A stretch of DNA of 64,000 nucleotides from NCBI GenBank assembly GCA_902596325.1, contig CACJTN010000002.1:1-64000 (forward strand), given 5' to 3'. A model generated the notes under the pieces. That model was not told the DNA's origin, did no database searches, and saw only the letters and a program-made list of their open reading frames with translations. Positions 18,176-27,754 of the stretch are shown one piece after another. The DNA is from an uncultured Pelagibacteraceae bacterium. Its GTDB lineage: Bacteria; Pseudomonadota; Alphaproteobacteria; Pelagibacterales; Pelagibacteraceae. Position 1 is the stretch's first letter. Every line of letters starts with the position of its first letter. A program made the translations under genes and the position numbers.

Positions 18176-18217
18176 TATATATAGAAAATATTTTCATAAT
18201 GATTATGTATCTTTTAA

Positions 18218-18913
18218 ATGAATATTTTTTATAAAATCAATAATCTAAGCTTTAAGGCTCAAAAATACGTTTTTTTTCTTTTTATAATAGTTTTTTCTAT
18301 AGGTATTGTTGAAGCCCTAGTGCTATCACCTGCAGATTATAAACAAAGTGATAGCGTTAGAATAATGTATGTTCACGTACCATCTGCATGGACATCAGTT
18401 GGTATATTTTCAGTGATAGCAATTTTATCTCTAGGTAACTTAATTTTTAAAAATAAATATTTCTTAACAATTGCAAAAAGTTTAGCCCCGTCTGGTTTAA
18501 TATTTAATATAATTGCTTTAGTTACAGGATCAATATGGGGCAGACCTACTTGGGGCACCTGGTGGGTGTGGGACGCAAGAATAACTTCTATGTTAGTACT
18601 TTGCATTTTTTATATTCTATACATTTTAAGTTGGAGGGTTTTTCAGAATAAAGAAAGTTTAAATAAAATTACTTCTGCAATATCAATCTTGGGCTTGATA
18701 AATTTACCTATTATTAAATTTTCTGTAGAGTGGTGGACAACGCTTCATCAACCCGCTTCAATTACTTTATCAGGATCTTCGATACATTCCTCAATGTTAT
18801 TGCCATTATTTATAATGACTGCGGCATTTGTACTTTTTTCCGTTCTAATATTTTTGATGAAATATAATACAGAACTGATAAAAATAAAAAATAAAGGCTT
18901 AGATAGAATATGA
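18218..18913 (+). CDS. ccmC: Heme exporter permease CcmC
   Basis: RIMYVHVPSAWTSVG, TGSIWGRPTWGTWWVWDARITSMLVL, WWTTLHQPASI. Confidence 0.97.
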   Translation: MNIFYKINNLSFKAQKYVFFLFIIVFSIGIVEALVLSPADYKQSDSVRIMYVHVPSAWTSVGIFSVIAILSLGNLIFKNKYFLTIAKSLAPSGLIFNIIALVTGSIWGRPTWGTWWVWDARITSMLVLCIFYILYILSWRVFQNKESLNKITSAISILGLINLPIIKFSVEWWTTLHQPASITLSGSSIHSSMLLPLFIMTAAFVLFSVLIFLMKYNTELIKIKNKGLDRI

Positions 18914-19143
18914 CATTTGAAATTATAACAATGAATGGATACGGTTTATACGTATGGTCATCTTTTATTTTTACTTTAATAAGCTTTTTTGCTCTATATC
19001 ATGTAATAAAAATTCAATTAAAAAAAGAACAGGAAAAATTTAAATCTAAATACTTTGATTTAACTGAAGAAAAAACTGAGAGCGTTAAAAAACAGAAGAC
19101 CTATAAAGAAATATTGGCTTTTACAAATATATCAAAAATTTAA
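18910..19143 (+). CDS. ccmD: Heme exporter protein CcmD-like
   Basis: Small single-TM ORF (GYGLYVWSSFIFTL) between ccmC and ccmE. Confidence 0.85.
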   Translation: MTFEIITMNGYGLYVWSSFIFTLISFFALYHVIKIQLKKEQEKFKSKYFDLTEEKTESVKKQKTYKEILAFTNISKI

Positions 19144-19155
19144 TTTTAAAAATAT

Positions 19156-19575
19156 ATGTTTGGTAAAAAAGTAAAACTGAGAATTACTTTTTTATCTTTT
19201 GCTTTTGTTTCATTAATATTAATTGTATTTTTAATATTAAAATCATTAGAGGAGAATGTAGTCTACTTTAAGTCTCCAACAGAAATTAAAAATTTATCTG
19301 AATTAACAAATAAAAAAGTTCGAGTTGGAGGTATGGTTAAAAAAAACTCATTAGAGGTAAATGCTAAAGAAATCAGTTTCGTAATAACCGATTTCAAAAA
19401 TGAGATAAAAGTAACTTATTCTGGGATAGTTCCCAATCTTTTTGAGGAGGAGAAAGGTGTAGTAGCTGAAGGTTTTATTCAAGATAGAAAGTTTTTTGTT
19501 GCAAAAAAAATTTTAGCTAAGCATGACGAAAATTATATGCCTCCCGAAGTTAAAAAGGCATTAGAAAATAACTAA
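19156..19575 (+). CDS. ccmE: Cytochrome c maturation protein CcmE
   Basis: [46 protein letters not shown] (heme-binding H..Y). Confidence 0.97.
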   Translation: MFGKKVKLRITFLSFAFVSLILIVFLILKSLEENVVYFKSPTEIKNLSELTNKKVRVGGMVKKNSLEVNAKEISFVITDFKNEIKVTYSGIVPNLFEEEKGVVAEGFIQDRKFFVAKKILAKHDENYMPPEVKKALENN

Positions 19576-21443
19576 TGATTAACCAACTAGGTTATTATTC
19601 TTTGGTATTTTGTGTTTTATTTTCTTTATTTATAATTACAAAGTCAACAAGAGCAATCATTTCTAAAAATTCAAAATTTGATGGCATTTATTATAATTTA
19701 GTCTTTTTACAACTTTTTCTAGTTTTATTTAGTTTTTTTTGTCTAGTTTTTAATTTTATAGTTTCAGACTTTAGCAATGTAACCGTTTATAATAATTCTC
19801 ATACTTCTAAACCATTATTTTATAAAATATCTGGTGTATGGGGAAATCACGAAGGAAGCTTGTTACTTTGGTTGCTTGTATTAATATTATTTTTATTTTT
19901 ATTTATTCTAAATTCTAAAAAATCTGAAAATGGTTACAAATTATTAACAATAGTGTTTCAAGAAGTAATCATATTAGGATTTTTGCTTTTTATAATCTTT
20001 ACCTCAAATCCTTTTGAGTATTTATTTCCAACCCCAACAGAGGGTCTTGGACTTAACCCAATTTTACAAGATCCTGCGTTAGCCATTCATCCTCCTATTT
20101 TATATTTAGGATACGTTGGTACTTCATTAGTATTTTCTTCATCTTTAGCTGCCACTGTGAACAAAAGTATTAATTCTTATTGGGCAAAACATATAAAGAA
20201 ATGGATATTTGCATCGTGGATATTTCTAACACTCGGCATAATGCTAGGTTCAATATGGGCTTATTACGAACTTGGTTGGGGAGGATTTTGGTTTTGGGAC
20301 CCTGTAGAAAATGTCTCTCTAATGCCTTGGTTATGTTTAACAGCGTTATTACACTCGGTTTTAGTTTTAGAAAAAAGGAATTCATTGAAAAACTGGACAG
20401 TCATACTTTCTATCGCAACTTTTGCATTAAGTATGAGCGGAACCTTTCTAGTGAGATCGGGGATTTTAAACTCTATACACACATTCGCTAATGATCCCTC
20501 TAGAGGACTATTCATACTAATTTTTTTATTTATATTAATTTTATTAGCAATAATTATTTACTTTTCATTTGAAATTAAAAATCCAAATCCATCTAATAAT
20601 TTTTTTTGGCTCAGTAAAGAAACTGCAGTTTTAATTAATAATTGGTTTATGATGTATTTTTTATCTGTGGTGTTAATTGGAACATTGTATCCAATTTTTT
20701 TAGAGGTAATTAGTAATGAAAAAATTTCAGTAGGCGCTCCATTTTATCATAAATTAATGGTTCCTTTTTTGATACCTTTTTTTATTTTCATGTCTATTGG
20801 TCCTAGATTAAAATGGATTAAGGATAAGTTTACAAAAATAAATTACTATCAAATTTTAATACTTATTTTATCATTAGTCATATCTTACCTAATAGTTGAA
20901 TATTCTGGTGTTAAATATCTTTTTTCAACTATATTAATTTCAACTTCAATTTTTTTATTTTATAGCAGTGCGAGTGATCTTGTTAAAAAAAATATTCAGT
21001 TCCCTCAAAAAATTTCTCATTTTGCATTTAGCTTACTTATAATAAGTATTTTGGTTAATGGAATTTATTCAAAAGAGATTAATTCAAATATGAAAGTAGG
21101 TGATAATCTTACTTTCATGAATAAAAAAATTGAATTTAAAAGTATAAATTTTGAAAAACAGGATAACTATAATTTGTTGAGAGGATATTTTGAGATTACT
21201 GAAGAGGGAAAGATACCGATAAATTTTCAGCCAGAAATAAGAATATACGACCAACCCGTAATATCTACTAGTGAAGCAGATATTAAGACAAATTTATTGA
21301 ATGATAACTTTATTGTATTTAGTTTGCTTAAGGAGGGAGAGGTGTTTAACGTAAGATATCAACAAAAACCCTTCATGATCTGGATTTGGATATCGCTTAT
21401 CATGTTAGCATTCGGAGGTAGTTTAGCTTTAATAAAAAAATGA
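19575..21443 (+). CDS. ccmF: Cytochrome c maturation protein CcmF
   Basis: VWGNHEGSLLLW, GLGLNPILQDPALAIHPPILYLGYVG, ELGWGGFWFWDPVENVSLMPWL. Confidence 0.98.
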   Translation: MINQLGYYSLVFCVLFSLFIITKSTRAIISKNSKFDGIYYNLVFLQLFLVLFSFFCLVFNFIVSDFSNVTVYNNSHTSKPLFYKISGVWGNHEGSLLLWLLVLILFLFLFILNSKKSENGYKLLTIVFQEVIILGFLLFIIFTSNPFEYLFPTPTEGLGLNPILQDPALAIHPPILYLGYVGTSLVFSSSLAATVNKSINSYWAKHIKKWIFASWIFLTLGIMLGSIWAYYELGWGGFWFWDPVENVSLMPWLCLTALLHSVLVLEKRNSLKNWTVILSIATFALSMSGTFLVRSGILNSIHTFANDPSRGLFILIFLFILILLAIIIYFSFEIKNPNPSNNFFWLSKETAVLINNWFMMYFLSVVLIGTLYPIFLEVISNEKISVGAPFYHKLMVPFLIPFFIFMSIGPRLKWIKDKFTKINYYQILILILSLVISYLIVEYSGVKYLFSTILISTSIFLFYSSASDLVKKNIQFPQKISHFAFSLLIISILVNGIYSKEINSNMKVGDNLTFMNKKIEFKSINFEKQDNYNLLRGYFEITEEGKIPINFQPEIRIYDQPVISTSEADIKTNLLNDNFIVFSLLKEGEVFNVRYQQKPFMIWIWISLIMLAFGGSLALIKK

Positions 21444-21970
21444 AATTTAAAAAATTAAATTTAGTTTTAATATTATTAATAACAATTTTAGTTTTTTTTG
21501 CTTTGTATTTAGGTATGAAAAAACAAAACTTGTATACCACTGATCATATCGTAAATAAGAAAATGCCTAACTTAATAAGTACGGAACTTTTTACTGGAGA
21601 GGAAAAGAATTTAAGTAAATTAGTTGCAAAAGAAAAATTTACAATTTTAAACATATGGGCATCTTGGTGTGCACCTTGTAGGTCAGAACATAAACATCTA
21701 ATTACTCTTTCCTCTAATAACAACTCAAAAATAGTTGGTTTAAATTATAAGGATAAGATTGAAAATGCTAAATCTTTCATATCAGAATTAGGTAATCCAT
21801 ATGATCATATATTGTTAGATAAAAAAGGTTTTATCTCAATAGATATAGGTGCATATGGTGTTCCAGAGACATATGTAATTGATAACACAAATAATAAAAT
21901 TATAAAAAAATATCTTGGACCTATTGATGAGTTTATTTTAGAAGAAATTATAAATATATTAAATTCATGA
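21440..21970 (+). CDS. ccmG: Thiol:disulfide interchange protein CcmG/DsbE
   Basis: NIWASWCAPCRSEH thioredoxin motif, YGVPETYVID. Confidence 0.95.
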   Translation: MKFKKLNLVLILLITILVFFALYLGMKKQNLYTTDHIVNKKMPNLISTELFTGEEKNLSKLVAKEKFTILNIWASWCAPCRSEHKHLITLSSNNNSKIVGLNYKDKIENAKSFISELGNPYDHILLDKKGFISIDIGAYGVPETYVIDNTNNKIIKKYLGPIDEFILEEIINILNS

Positions 21971-22353
21971 AAAAAATTTTTACATTAATAACCTTTTCTT
22001 TTTTACTTTTAATACTAATTAATAATTCAGTTTTAGCTGATAATAAAATTAGTAAAGTTGATTCAATTTCAAAAAACTTAAGATGTTTAATCTGCCAAGG
22101 TCAATCTGTGTATGACTCGCAATCTGAATTTGCGATAAGTGTTAAAGATCTAATTAAAAAAAAAATTGAAGAGGGTAATTCAGACAATGATATTTATGAA
22201 TATTTGAAAAATAAATATGGTAACTGGATAATGTATGAACCTGAATTAGACAAAAAAACACTTCTTCTTTGGATATTACCGTTGATTTTGTTTGTTTTTG
22301 GAGGTCTATTAATATTCAAAAAAGCATTTATAAATTATAATAAAAATGTTTAA
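21967..22353 (+). CDS. ccmH: Cytochrome c maturation protein CcmH/CcmL
   Basis: LRCLICQGQSVYDSQSEFA, YGNWIMYEPEL. Confidence 0.95.
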   Translation: MKKIFTLITFSFLLLILINNSVLADNKISKVDSISKNLRCLICQGQSVYDSQSEFAISVKDLIKKKIEEGNSDNDIYEYLKNKYGNWIMYEPELDKKTLLLWILPLILFVFGGLLIFKKAFINYNKNV

Positions 22354-22855
22354 ATTTTTAAAAATATTTGTACTTTATTTTTTTCTTTCCTTGCCTGTAT
22401 ATGGTGAAGAGCAGAATAAATTTAAAAGTGAACATCAGTGGAATTTTTATTCCGGAATGTTTGATTTCAGTGATGATGGTGCAAAATCTACTTTATTTGG
22501 AATTCAACATCAAAATGAAAATCTTCTACGAGATAGTTTTCTAGGAACTCTCTCTCCTGTTACAGGTTTTATGCTAACAGCTGATAATGCAACTTATTTC
22601 TATACTGGTATACAAGCTGAATATAAACTTGGTTTTGTCAACTTTGTGCCGAGTTTTACCCCTGGTTTATATGGCGAAGGTGATGGAAAAGATTTGGGAC
22701 ACCTGATCGAATTTAAGAGCGAAGTACAATTATCCTTAGATTTATTTAAAAATTCTCAACTGGGCCTATCTTATAACCATATATCTAATGCAAGTCTTGG
22801 AGATAAAAATCCTGGGGCAAATAGTTATATGTTCAATTTTCTTCAAAAGTTCTAA
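22346..22855 (+). CDS. PagL-like acyloxyacyl hydrolase (lipid A deacylase family)
   Basis: Signal peptide; C-terminal LSYNHISNASLGDKNPGANSYMFNFLQKF. Confidence 0.75.
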   Translation: MFKFLKIFVLYFFLSLPVYGEEQNKFKSEHQWNFYSGMFDFSDDGAKSTLFGIQHQNENLLRDSFLGTLSPVTGFMLTADNATYFYTGIQAEYKLGFVNFVPSFTPGLYGEGDGKDLGHLIEFKSEVQLSLDLFKNSQLGLSYNHISNASLGDKNPGANSYMFNFLQKF

Positions 22856-22864
22856 AGAAACGTT

Positions 22865-24013
22865 ATGAGTTTAAAAAATTGTCATAACTTTCAAGATTTT
22901 AGGAGTCTTGCAAAAAGAAAATTACCATCACCAATATTTCACTATATTGATGGAGCAGCGGATGATGAAATAACATATAACAGAAATACTTCTGCTTTTA
23001 ATGATGTAGATTTAGTGCCAAATGTTTTGAGAGGAGTTGAAAGTGTTGACTTGTCGACAACTATATTTGGCAAAAAATTAGATTTACCTTTTTACTGTTC
23101 ACCAACTGCATTACAGAGACTTTTTCATTTTGATGGAGAAAGGGCAGTTGGTAAAGCCGCTCAAAAATTTAATACAATGTTTGGTGTATCTGCACTAGCA
23201 ACAGTCAGCGTTGAGGAAATATCCTCACTAATTGATACTCCTAAAATGTTTCAGTTTTATTTCCACAAAGATAGAGGTTTAAACGACTCGTGTTTAGAGA
23301 GAGCTAAAGCAGCTAAATTTGATGTAATGGCACTTACAGTTGATACTATAACAGGAGGCAATAGAGAAAGAGATTTAAGAACAGGTTTTACATCTCCACC
23401 AAAACTGACGTTAGCTAGCTTATTTAGTTTCGCAACAAAACCAATGTGGGGAATTAATTACTTAACAAAAGGTAAATTTGAGTTACCGCACTTGCAAGAT
23501 TACGTTGAGGAAGGAACAAGCACAAATACCTCAATAGGAAATTATTTTTCAACAATGTTAGATCAATCTATGAATTGGAATGATGCTGAAAAATTATGTT
23601 CTCAGTGGGGAGGTCATTTTGCTTTAAAGGGAATTATGAGTGTAGAAGATGCTAAAAGAGCAGTAGATATTGGTTGTACAGGTATTATGGTATCAAATCA
23701 TGGTGGAAGACAACTTGATGGATCTAGATCTCCGTTTGATCAATTAGCAGAAATTGTAGATGCTGTTGGTGATAAGCTAGACGTTATTTGTGAAGGTGGG
23801 TTTCAAAGAGGGACTCATATGCTCAAAGCATTATCGCTGGGTGCGAAAGCCTGTGCTGGAGGAAGATTATATCTTTATGCTCTAGCTGCTGCTGGTCAAG
23901 CAGGTGTTGAAAGAGCATTGGGTCAATATAAATCTGAATTAGAAAGAGATATGAAATTAATGGGTTGTACTAAAATTAGCGACCTAAGTAGAAAAAATCT
24001 TAGATTTAGATAG
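22865..24013 (+). CDS. FMN-dependent alpha-hydroxyacid oxidase/dehydrogenase, paralogue 1
   Basis: PSPIFHYIDGAADDE, ALTVDTITGGNRERD, VSNHGGRQLDGSRSPFDQL. Confidence 0.92.
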   Translation: MSLKNCHNFQDFRSLAKRKLPSPIFHYIDGAADDEITYNRNTSAFNDVDLVPNVLRGVESVDLSTTIFGKKLDLPFYCSPTALQRLFHFDGERAVGKAAQKFNTMFGVSALATVSVEEISSLIDTPKMFQFYFHKDRGLNDSCLERAKAAKFDVMALTVDTITGGNRERDLRTGFTSPPKLTLASLFSFATKPMWGINYLTKGKFELPHLQDYVEEGTSTNTSIGNYFSTMLDQSMNWNDAEKLCSQWGGHFALKGIMSVEDAKRAVDIGCTGIMVSNHGGRQLDGSRSPFDQLAEIVDAVGDKLDVICEGGFQRGTHMLKALSLGAKACAGGRLYLYALAAAGQAGVERALGQYKSELERDMKLMGCTKISDLSRKNLRFR

Positions 24014-24015
24014 TA

Positions 24016-25167
24016 ATGAACCTAAATGACTGTCTAAATTTTAATGATTTTAGGAAATTAGCTAAAAAAAAATTACCTGCACCAATTTTTCATTACATAG
24101 ACGGTGGCTCAGACGATGAGAGAACTTTAAACAGAAATACAGAAGCATTTGATGATTGTGATTTAGTTCCAAAAATTTTAGCAAATGTTGGTAAGCCAGA
24201 TTTATCAACTACTGTTTTTGGTAGAAAAATAAGTATGCCAATTTTTTTATCCCCTGCTGCTATGCAGAGATTATATCATCCAGAGGGCGACAAGGCATCA
24301 GCAAGAGCAGCGGAAAAGTTTAATACATTTTATAGCATGTCAACCATGTCTAATAATTCCATTGAGCAAATTGCGAATTTGTCTAGTGGTCCTAAGTTAT
24401 TTCAATTGTACATACATAAAGATCAATCGATAACAGATGATTTGATAGACAGATGTAAAAGAGCAAATTTTGATGGACTTTGTCTTACTGTAGATACTAT
24501 TGTTGCAGGGAACCGAGAAAGAGACCATAGGACAGGATTTACCACTCCTCCAAAGTTAACTTTAAGAAGTTTATTTAGTTTTGCAATTAAACCAAAGTGG
24601 GTTTTTGATTATCTTACTAACGAAAAATTTGAGCTATCTAATGTAAAAAATAAAACTGATAAAGGTACAAACATAACTAAGTCTGTTATTGAATATATAA
24701 ATGAACAATATGATCCTGGAATGAATTGGAGTGACGCTGAATATGTTGTTAAAAGATGGGACAAGCCTTTTGCAATAAAAGGAGTGATGAGTGTTGAAGA
24801 TGCTAAAAGAGCGGTTGATATTGGATGTACTGCAATAATGATTTCTAATCATGGCGGAAGACAGTTAGATGGTTCAAGATCACCGTTTGATCAAATAAAA
24901 TTAATTTCAGATGCAGTTGGCGATAAAGTTGATATAATTTTAGATGGTGGCGTAAGAAGAGGCACTCATGTATTAAAAGCAATTGCTGCAGGAGCAAAAG
25001 CTTGTAGTTTTGGTAAGGCATTTTTGTTTAGTTTAAGTGCTGGCGGTCAAAAAGGAGTTGAAAAGCTGCTACAAAATATGCATGATGAAATCCAGAGAAA
25101 TATGATATTGATGGGTTGTAAAAATTTAAAAGATCTAAACTATTCAAGATTAATTTTTAGGAGGTAA
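24016..25167 (+). CDS. FMN-dependent alpha-hydroxyacid oxidase/dehydrogenase (LldD-like), paralogue 2
   Basis: PAPIFHYIDGGSDDE, CLTVDTIVAGNRERDHRTGF, ISNHGGRQLDGSRSPFDQI, ILDGGVRRGTHVLKA. Confidence 0.94.
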   Translation: MNLNDCLNFNDFRKLAKKKLPAPIFHYIDGGSDDERTLNRNTEAFDDCDLVPKILANVGKPDLSTTVFGRKISMPIFLSPAAMQRLYHPEGDKASARAAEKFNTFYSMSTMSNNSIEQIANLSSGPKLFQLYIHKDQSITDDLIDRCKRANFDGLCLTVDTIVAGNRERDHRTGFTTPPKLTLRSLFSFAIKPKWVFDYLTNEKFELSNVKNKTDKGTNITKSVIEYINEQYDPGMNWSDAEYVVKRWDKPFAIKGVMSVEDAKRAVDIGCTAIMISNHGGRQLDGSRSPFDQIKLISDAVGDKVDIILDGGVRRGTHVLKAIAAGAKACSFGKAFLFSLSAGGQKGVEKLLQNMHDEIQRNMILMGCKNLKDLNYSRLIFRR

Positions 25168-25170
25168 AAA

Positions 25171-26340
25171 GTGAGTATAGAATTAGCAAGCGCATTAAAC
25201 AGATTAGGTACCGAAAGTGCATTTACAGTACTAGCCGAAGCAAAGAAATTGGAGGCACAAGGCAAACCAATGATCCACTTAGGATTGGGTCAACCAGATT
25301 TTAAAACTCCTAAACATGTTGTAGATGCTGCTAAGAAAGCTCTCGATGATGGTCATCATGGATATGTTATGTCAAACGGAATTCCAGAGTGTCGTGAAGC
25401 AGTTTCAAGAAAGTTAAAACAACTTTATAATGCAGATGTTGATGCTAATAGAATACTTATTATGCCAGGCGGAAAACCTACAATGTATTACGCGATAATG
25501 TGTTTTGGTGAACCTGGTGCAGAAATAATTCATCCTACACCAGCATTTCCAATTTATGAGTCAATGATAAATTATTCAGGAGCAAAAGCAGTTTCGTATG
25601 ATCTTACAGAAGATAAAGATTTGAAATTCAGTGCAGATAAAATCTTATCTCTGATTACTGATAAAACTAGATTGTTGATTTTAATAAATCCAAATAATCC
25701 AACAGGCAGTTTTGTAGAAAAACCTGAAATTGATAAGCTTGCTGAAGGACTAAAAAAACATCCAAACGTTACAATTCTTAGTGATGAAATTTATAGTAGA
25801 CAAATCTTTGATAATAAAGAAATGCCTACATTTTTTAATTACCCAGAGTTAAGAGATAGACTAATAGTGCTTGAAGGCTGGAGTAAGGCCTACTCAATGA
25901 CTGGATGGAGGCTTGGATGGAGTTTTTGGCCAGAACATTTAGTTGAGCATGTAAACAAATTACTCATTAATAGTGTTTCCTGTGTTAATGCTGCAGCTCA
26001 ATATGCTGGTATTGCAGCCCTTGATGGCCCAGATGACTCAATTCATGAAATGATGGAAAAATTTACACAGAGAAGAAAGTTAATTCATGAGGGTTTAAAT
26101 AGTTTGCCGGGTGTTGAGTGTAGTTTGCCAGGTGGAGCTTTTTATGCATTTCCAAAAGTTATTGATACTGGAATGAACGGTTCTGAGTTTTGCAAAAGAG
26201 CAATGCACGAAGCTGGAGTTGCAATTGTTCCCGGTACAGCATTCGGAAAAACTTGCAATGATTACGTCAGATTTAGCTTTGCGGCCTCAAGAGATGATAT
26301 ATCTAAAGCTTTAGATAATATCAAAAAAATGTTGGGTTAG
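25171..26340 (+). CDS. Class I/II PLP-dependent aminotransferase
   Basis: GLGQPDFKTPKHV, INPNNPTGSF, SDEIYSRQIF, GWSKAYSMTGWRLGW; GTG start after GGAGG. Confidence 0.95.
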   Translation: MSIELASALNRLGTESAFTVLAEAKKLEAQGKPMIHLGLGQPDFKTPKHVVDAAKKALDDGHHGYVMSNGIPECREAVSRKLKQLYNADVDANRILIMPGGKPTMYYAIMCFGEPGAEIIHPTPAFPIYESMINYSGAKAVSYDLTEDKDLKFSADKILSLITDKTRLLILINPNNPTGSFVEKPEIDKLAEGLKKHPNVTILSDEIYSRQIFDNKEMPTFFNYPELRDRLIVLEGWSKAYSMTGWRLGWSFWPEHLVEHVNKLLINSVSCVNAAAQYAGIAALDGPDDSIHEMMEKFTQRRKLIHEGLNSLPGVECSLPGGAFYAFPKVIDTGMNGSEFCKRAMHEAGVAIVPGTAFGKTCNDYVRFSFAASRDDISKALDNIKKMLG

Positions 26341-26375
26341 TTAAATTTTTCTTATAAGTTAAGTTTTTTAAATTT

Positions 26376-27752
26376 ATGAGTATTGCATCTATAGAAACAG
26401 AACTTAAAAGTATATTTAAAGATAGATTTTCTACTTCGACTTCAACAAGGTTTAATTATTCTCGCGGTGAAGATACTTATGATCCAGTTCCATCTCAAGC
26501 AGTCATTTTTCCAGAGACCAATGAAGAAGTTTCAACCATTTTAAAATTGTGTAACGAAAGAAAGATTCCTTTAGTGCCTTTTGGAACAGGAACATCATTA
26601 GAAGGCAACGTTGTTGGAATTGAGGAAGGAATAACCATATCCTTAGAAAAAATGAACAAAATATTAAGTGTGAATGTCGAAGATTTTGATTGCAGAGTAC
26701 AGGCCAATGTTACTAGAGAACAATTAAATGAACATTTAAGAGAGGATGGAGTATTTTTTCCAATAGATCCAGGTGCTAATGCAGCAATTGGTGGTATGGC
26801 TGCAACTTCTGCATCGGGAACTATGGCAGTTAAATATGGTACAATGCGAACGGTAATTACTGGTCTAACTGTTGTTTTACCTAACGGTGATATTATAAAT
26901 ACCGGTGGCAGAACAAAGAAAACATCGGCAGGTTATAATTTAACAAATTTATTTATAGGATCAGAGGGAACTTTAGGAGTTATAACAGAAGTTCAATTAA
27001 GATTATCACCAATACCAGAGAGTATAATGAGTGCTGTTTGTCATTTTCCAACATTAGAAGATGCAGTCAAAACTGCACAAGAAACTATCCAATACGGTAT
27101 TCCAATTGCAAGAATAGAAATGCTGAACAAAGATCAAATGGATATAAGTATTAATTATTCAAAATTGCAAGATGTAAATGTAGAACCAACATTATTTTTT
27201 GAGTTTCATGGCTCAGAAATTTCTAATAAAGAATCTATAAAAGTTGTAGAGGAGCTTTCAAATAATAATAAAGGAAGTAAATTTAAATGGGCTGCTGATT
27301 TAGAGGAGAGAAATAAATTATGGCAAGCTAGATGGGATGTGTATTATTCTGTTAAAGCTTTAGTAAATAATGGCAGAGTATATTCTACTGATGTATGTGT
27401 TCCAATTTCAAGGATAACAGAATGTGTAAAATTTGCCGAAGTGGAAGTAAATAAAATTGGTTTAAGAGCACCTATGGTTGGCCACTTGGGAGATGGGAAC
27501 TTTCATGTATTATTTCCATATGACCCTAATGACAAAGAAATTTATAAAAAAATCAGAGAATTTAGTAATAAACTAATAGATAAAACTTTAGAATTAAAAG
27601 GAACGATAACTGGTGAACATGGAGTTGGTTTGCACAAAAAAAGCTATCTTTTGAAAGAGCATCCAGATAACATACCATTGATGAAAACGATCAAAAGAAG
27701 TATCGATCCTAACAATATAATGAATCCTGGTAAAATTTTTGATCTAAATTAA
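26376..27752 (+). CDS. FAD-binding oxidase (GlcD / D-lactate dehydrogenase family)
   Basis: VPFGTGTSLEGNVVG, DPGANAAIGGMAATSASGTMAVKYGTMR, GHLGDGNFHVLF, GTITGEHGVGLHKK. Confidence 0.95.
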   Translation: MSIASIETELKSIFKDRFSTSTSTRFNYSRGEDTYDPVPSQAVIFPETNEEVSTILKLCNERKIPLVPFGTGTSLEGNVVGIEEGITISLEKMNKILSVNVEDFDCRVQANVTREQLNEHLREDGVFFPIDPGANAAIGGMAATSASGTMAVKYGTMRTVITGLTVVLPNGDIINTGGRTKKTSAGYNLTNLFIGSEGTLGVITEVQLRLSPIPESIMSAVCHFPTLEDAVKTAQETIQYGIPIARIEMLNKDQMDISINYSKLQDVNVEPTLFFEFHGSEISNKESIKVVEELSNNNKGSKFKWAADLEERNKLWQARWDVYYSVKALVNNGRVYSTDVCVPISRITECVKFAEVEVNKIGLRAPMVGHLGDGNFHVLFPYDPNDKEIYKKIREFSNKLIDKTLELKGTITGEHGVGLHKKSYLLKEHPDNIPLMKTIKRSIDPNNIMNPGKIFDLN

Positions 27753-27754
27753 TT

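Noticed and set aside
20170-20515. ORFs in other frames (71, 103, 83 aa) within ccmF
   Set aside because: Overlap the conserved WWD/heme-handling part of CcmF; explained by codon bias of the sense gene.
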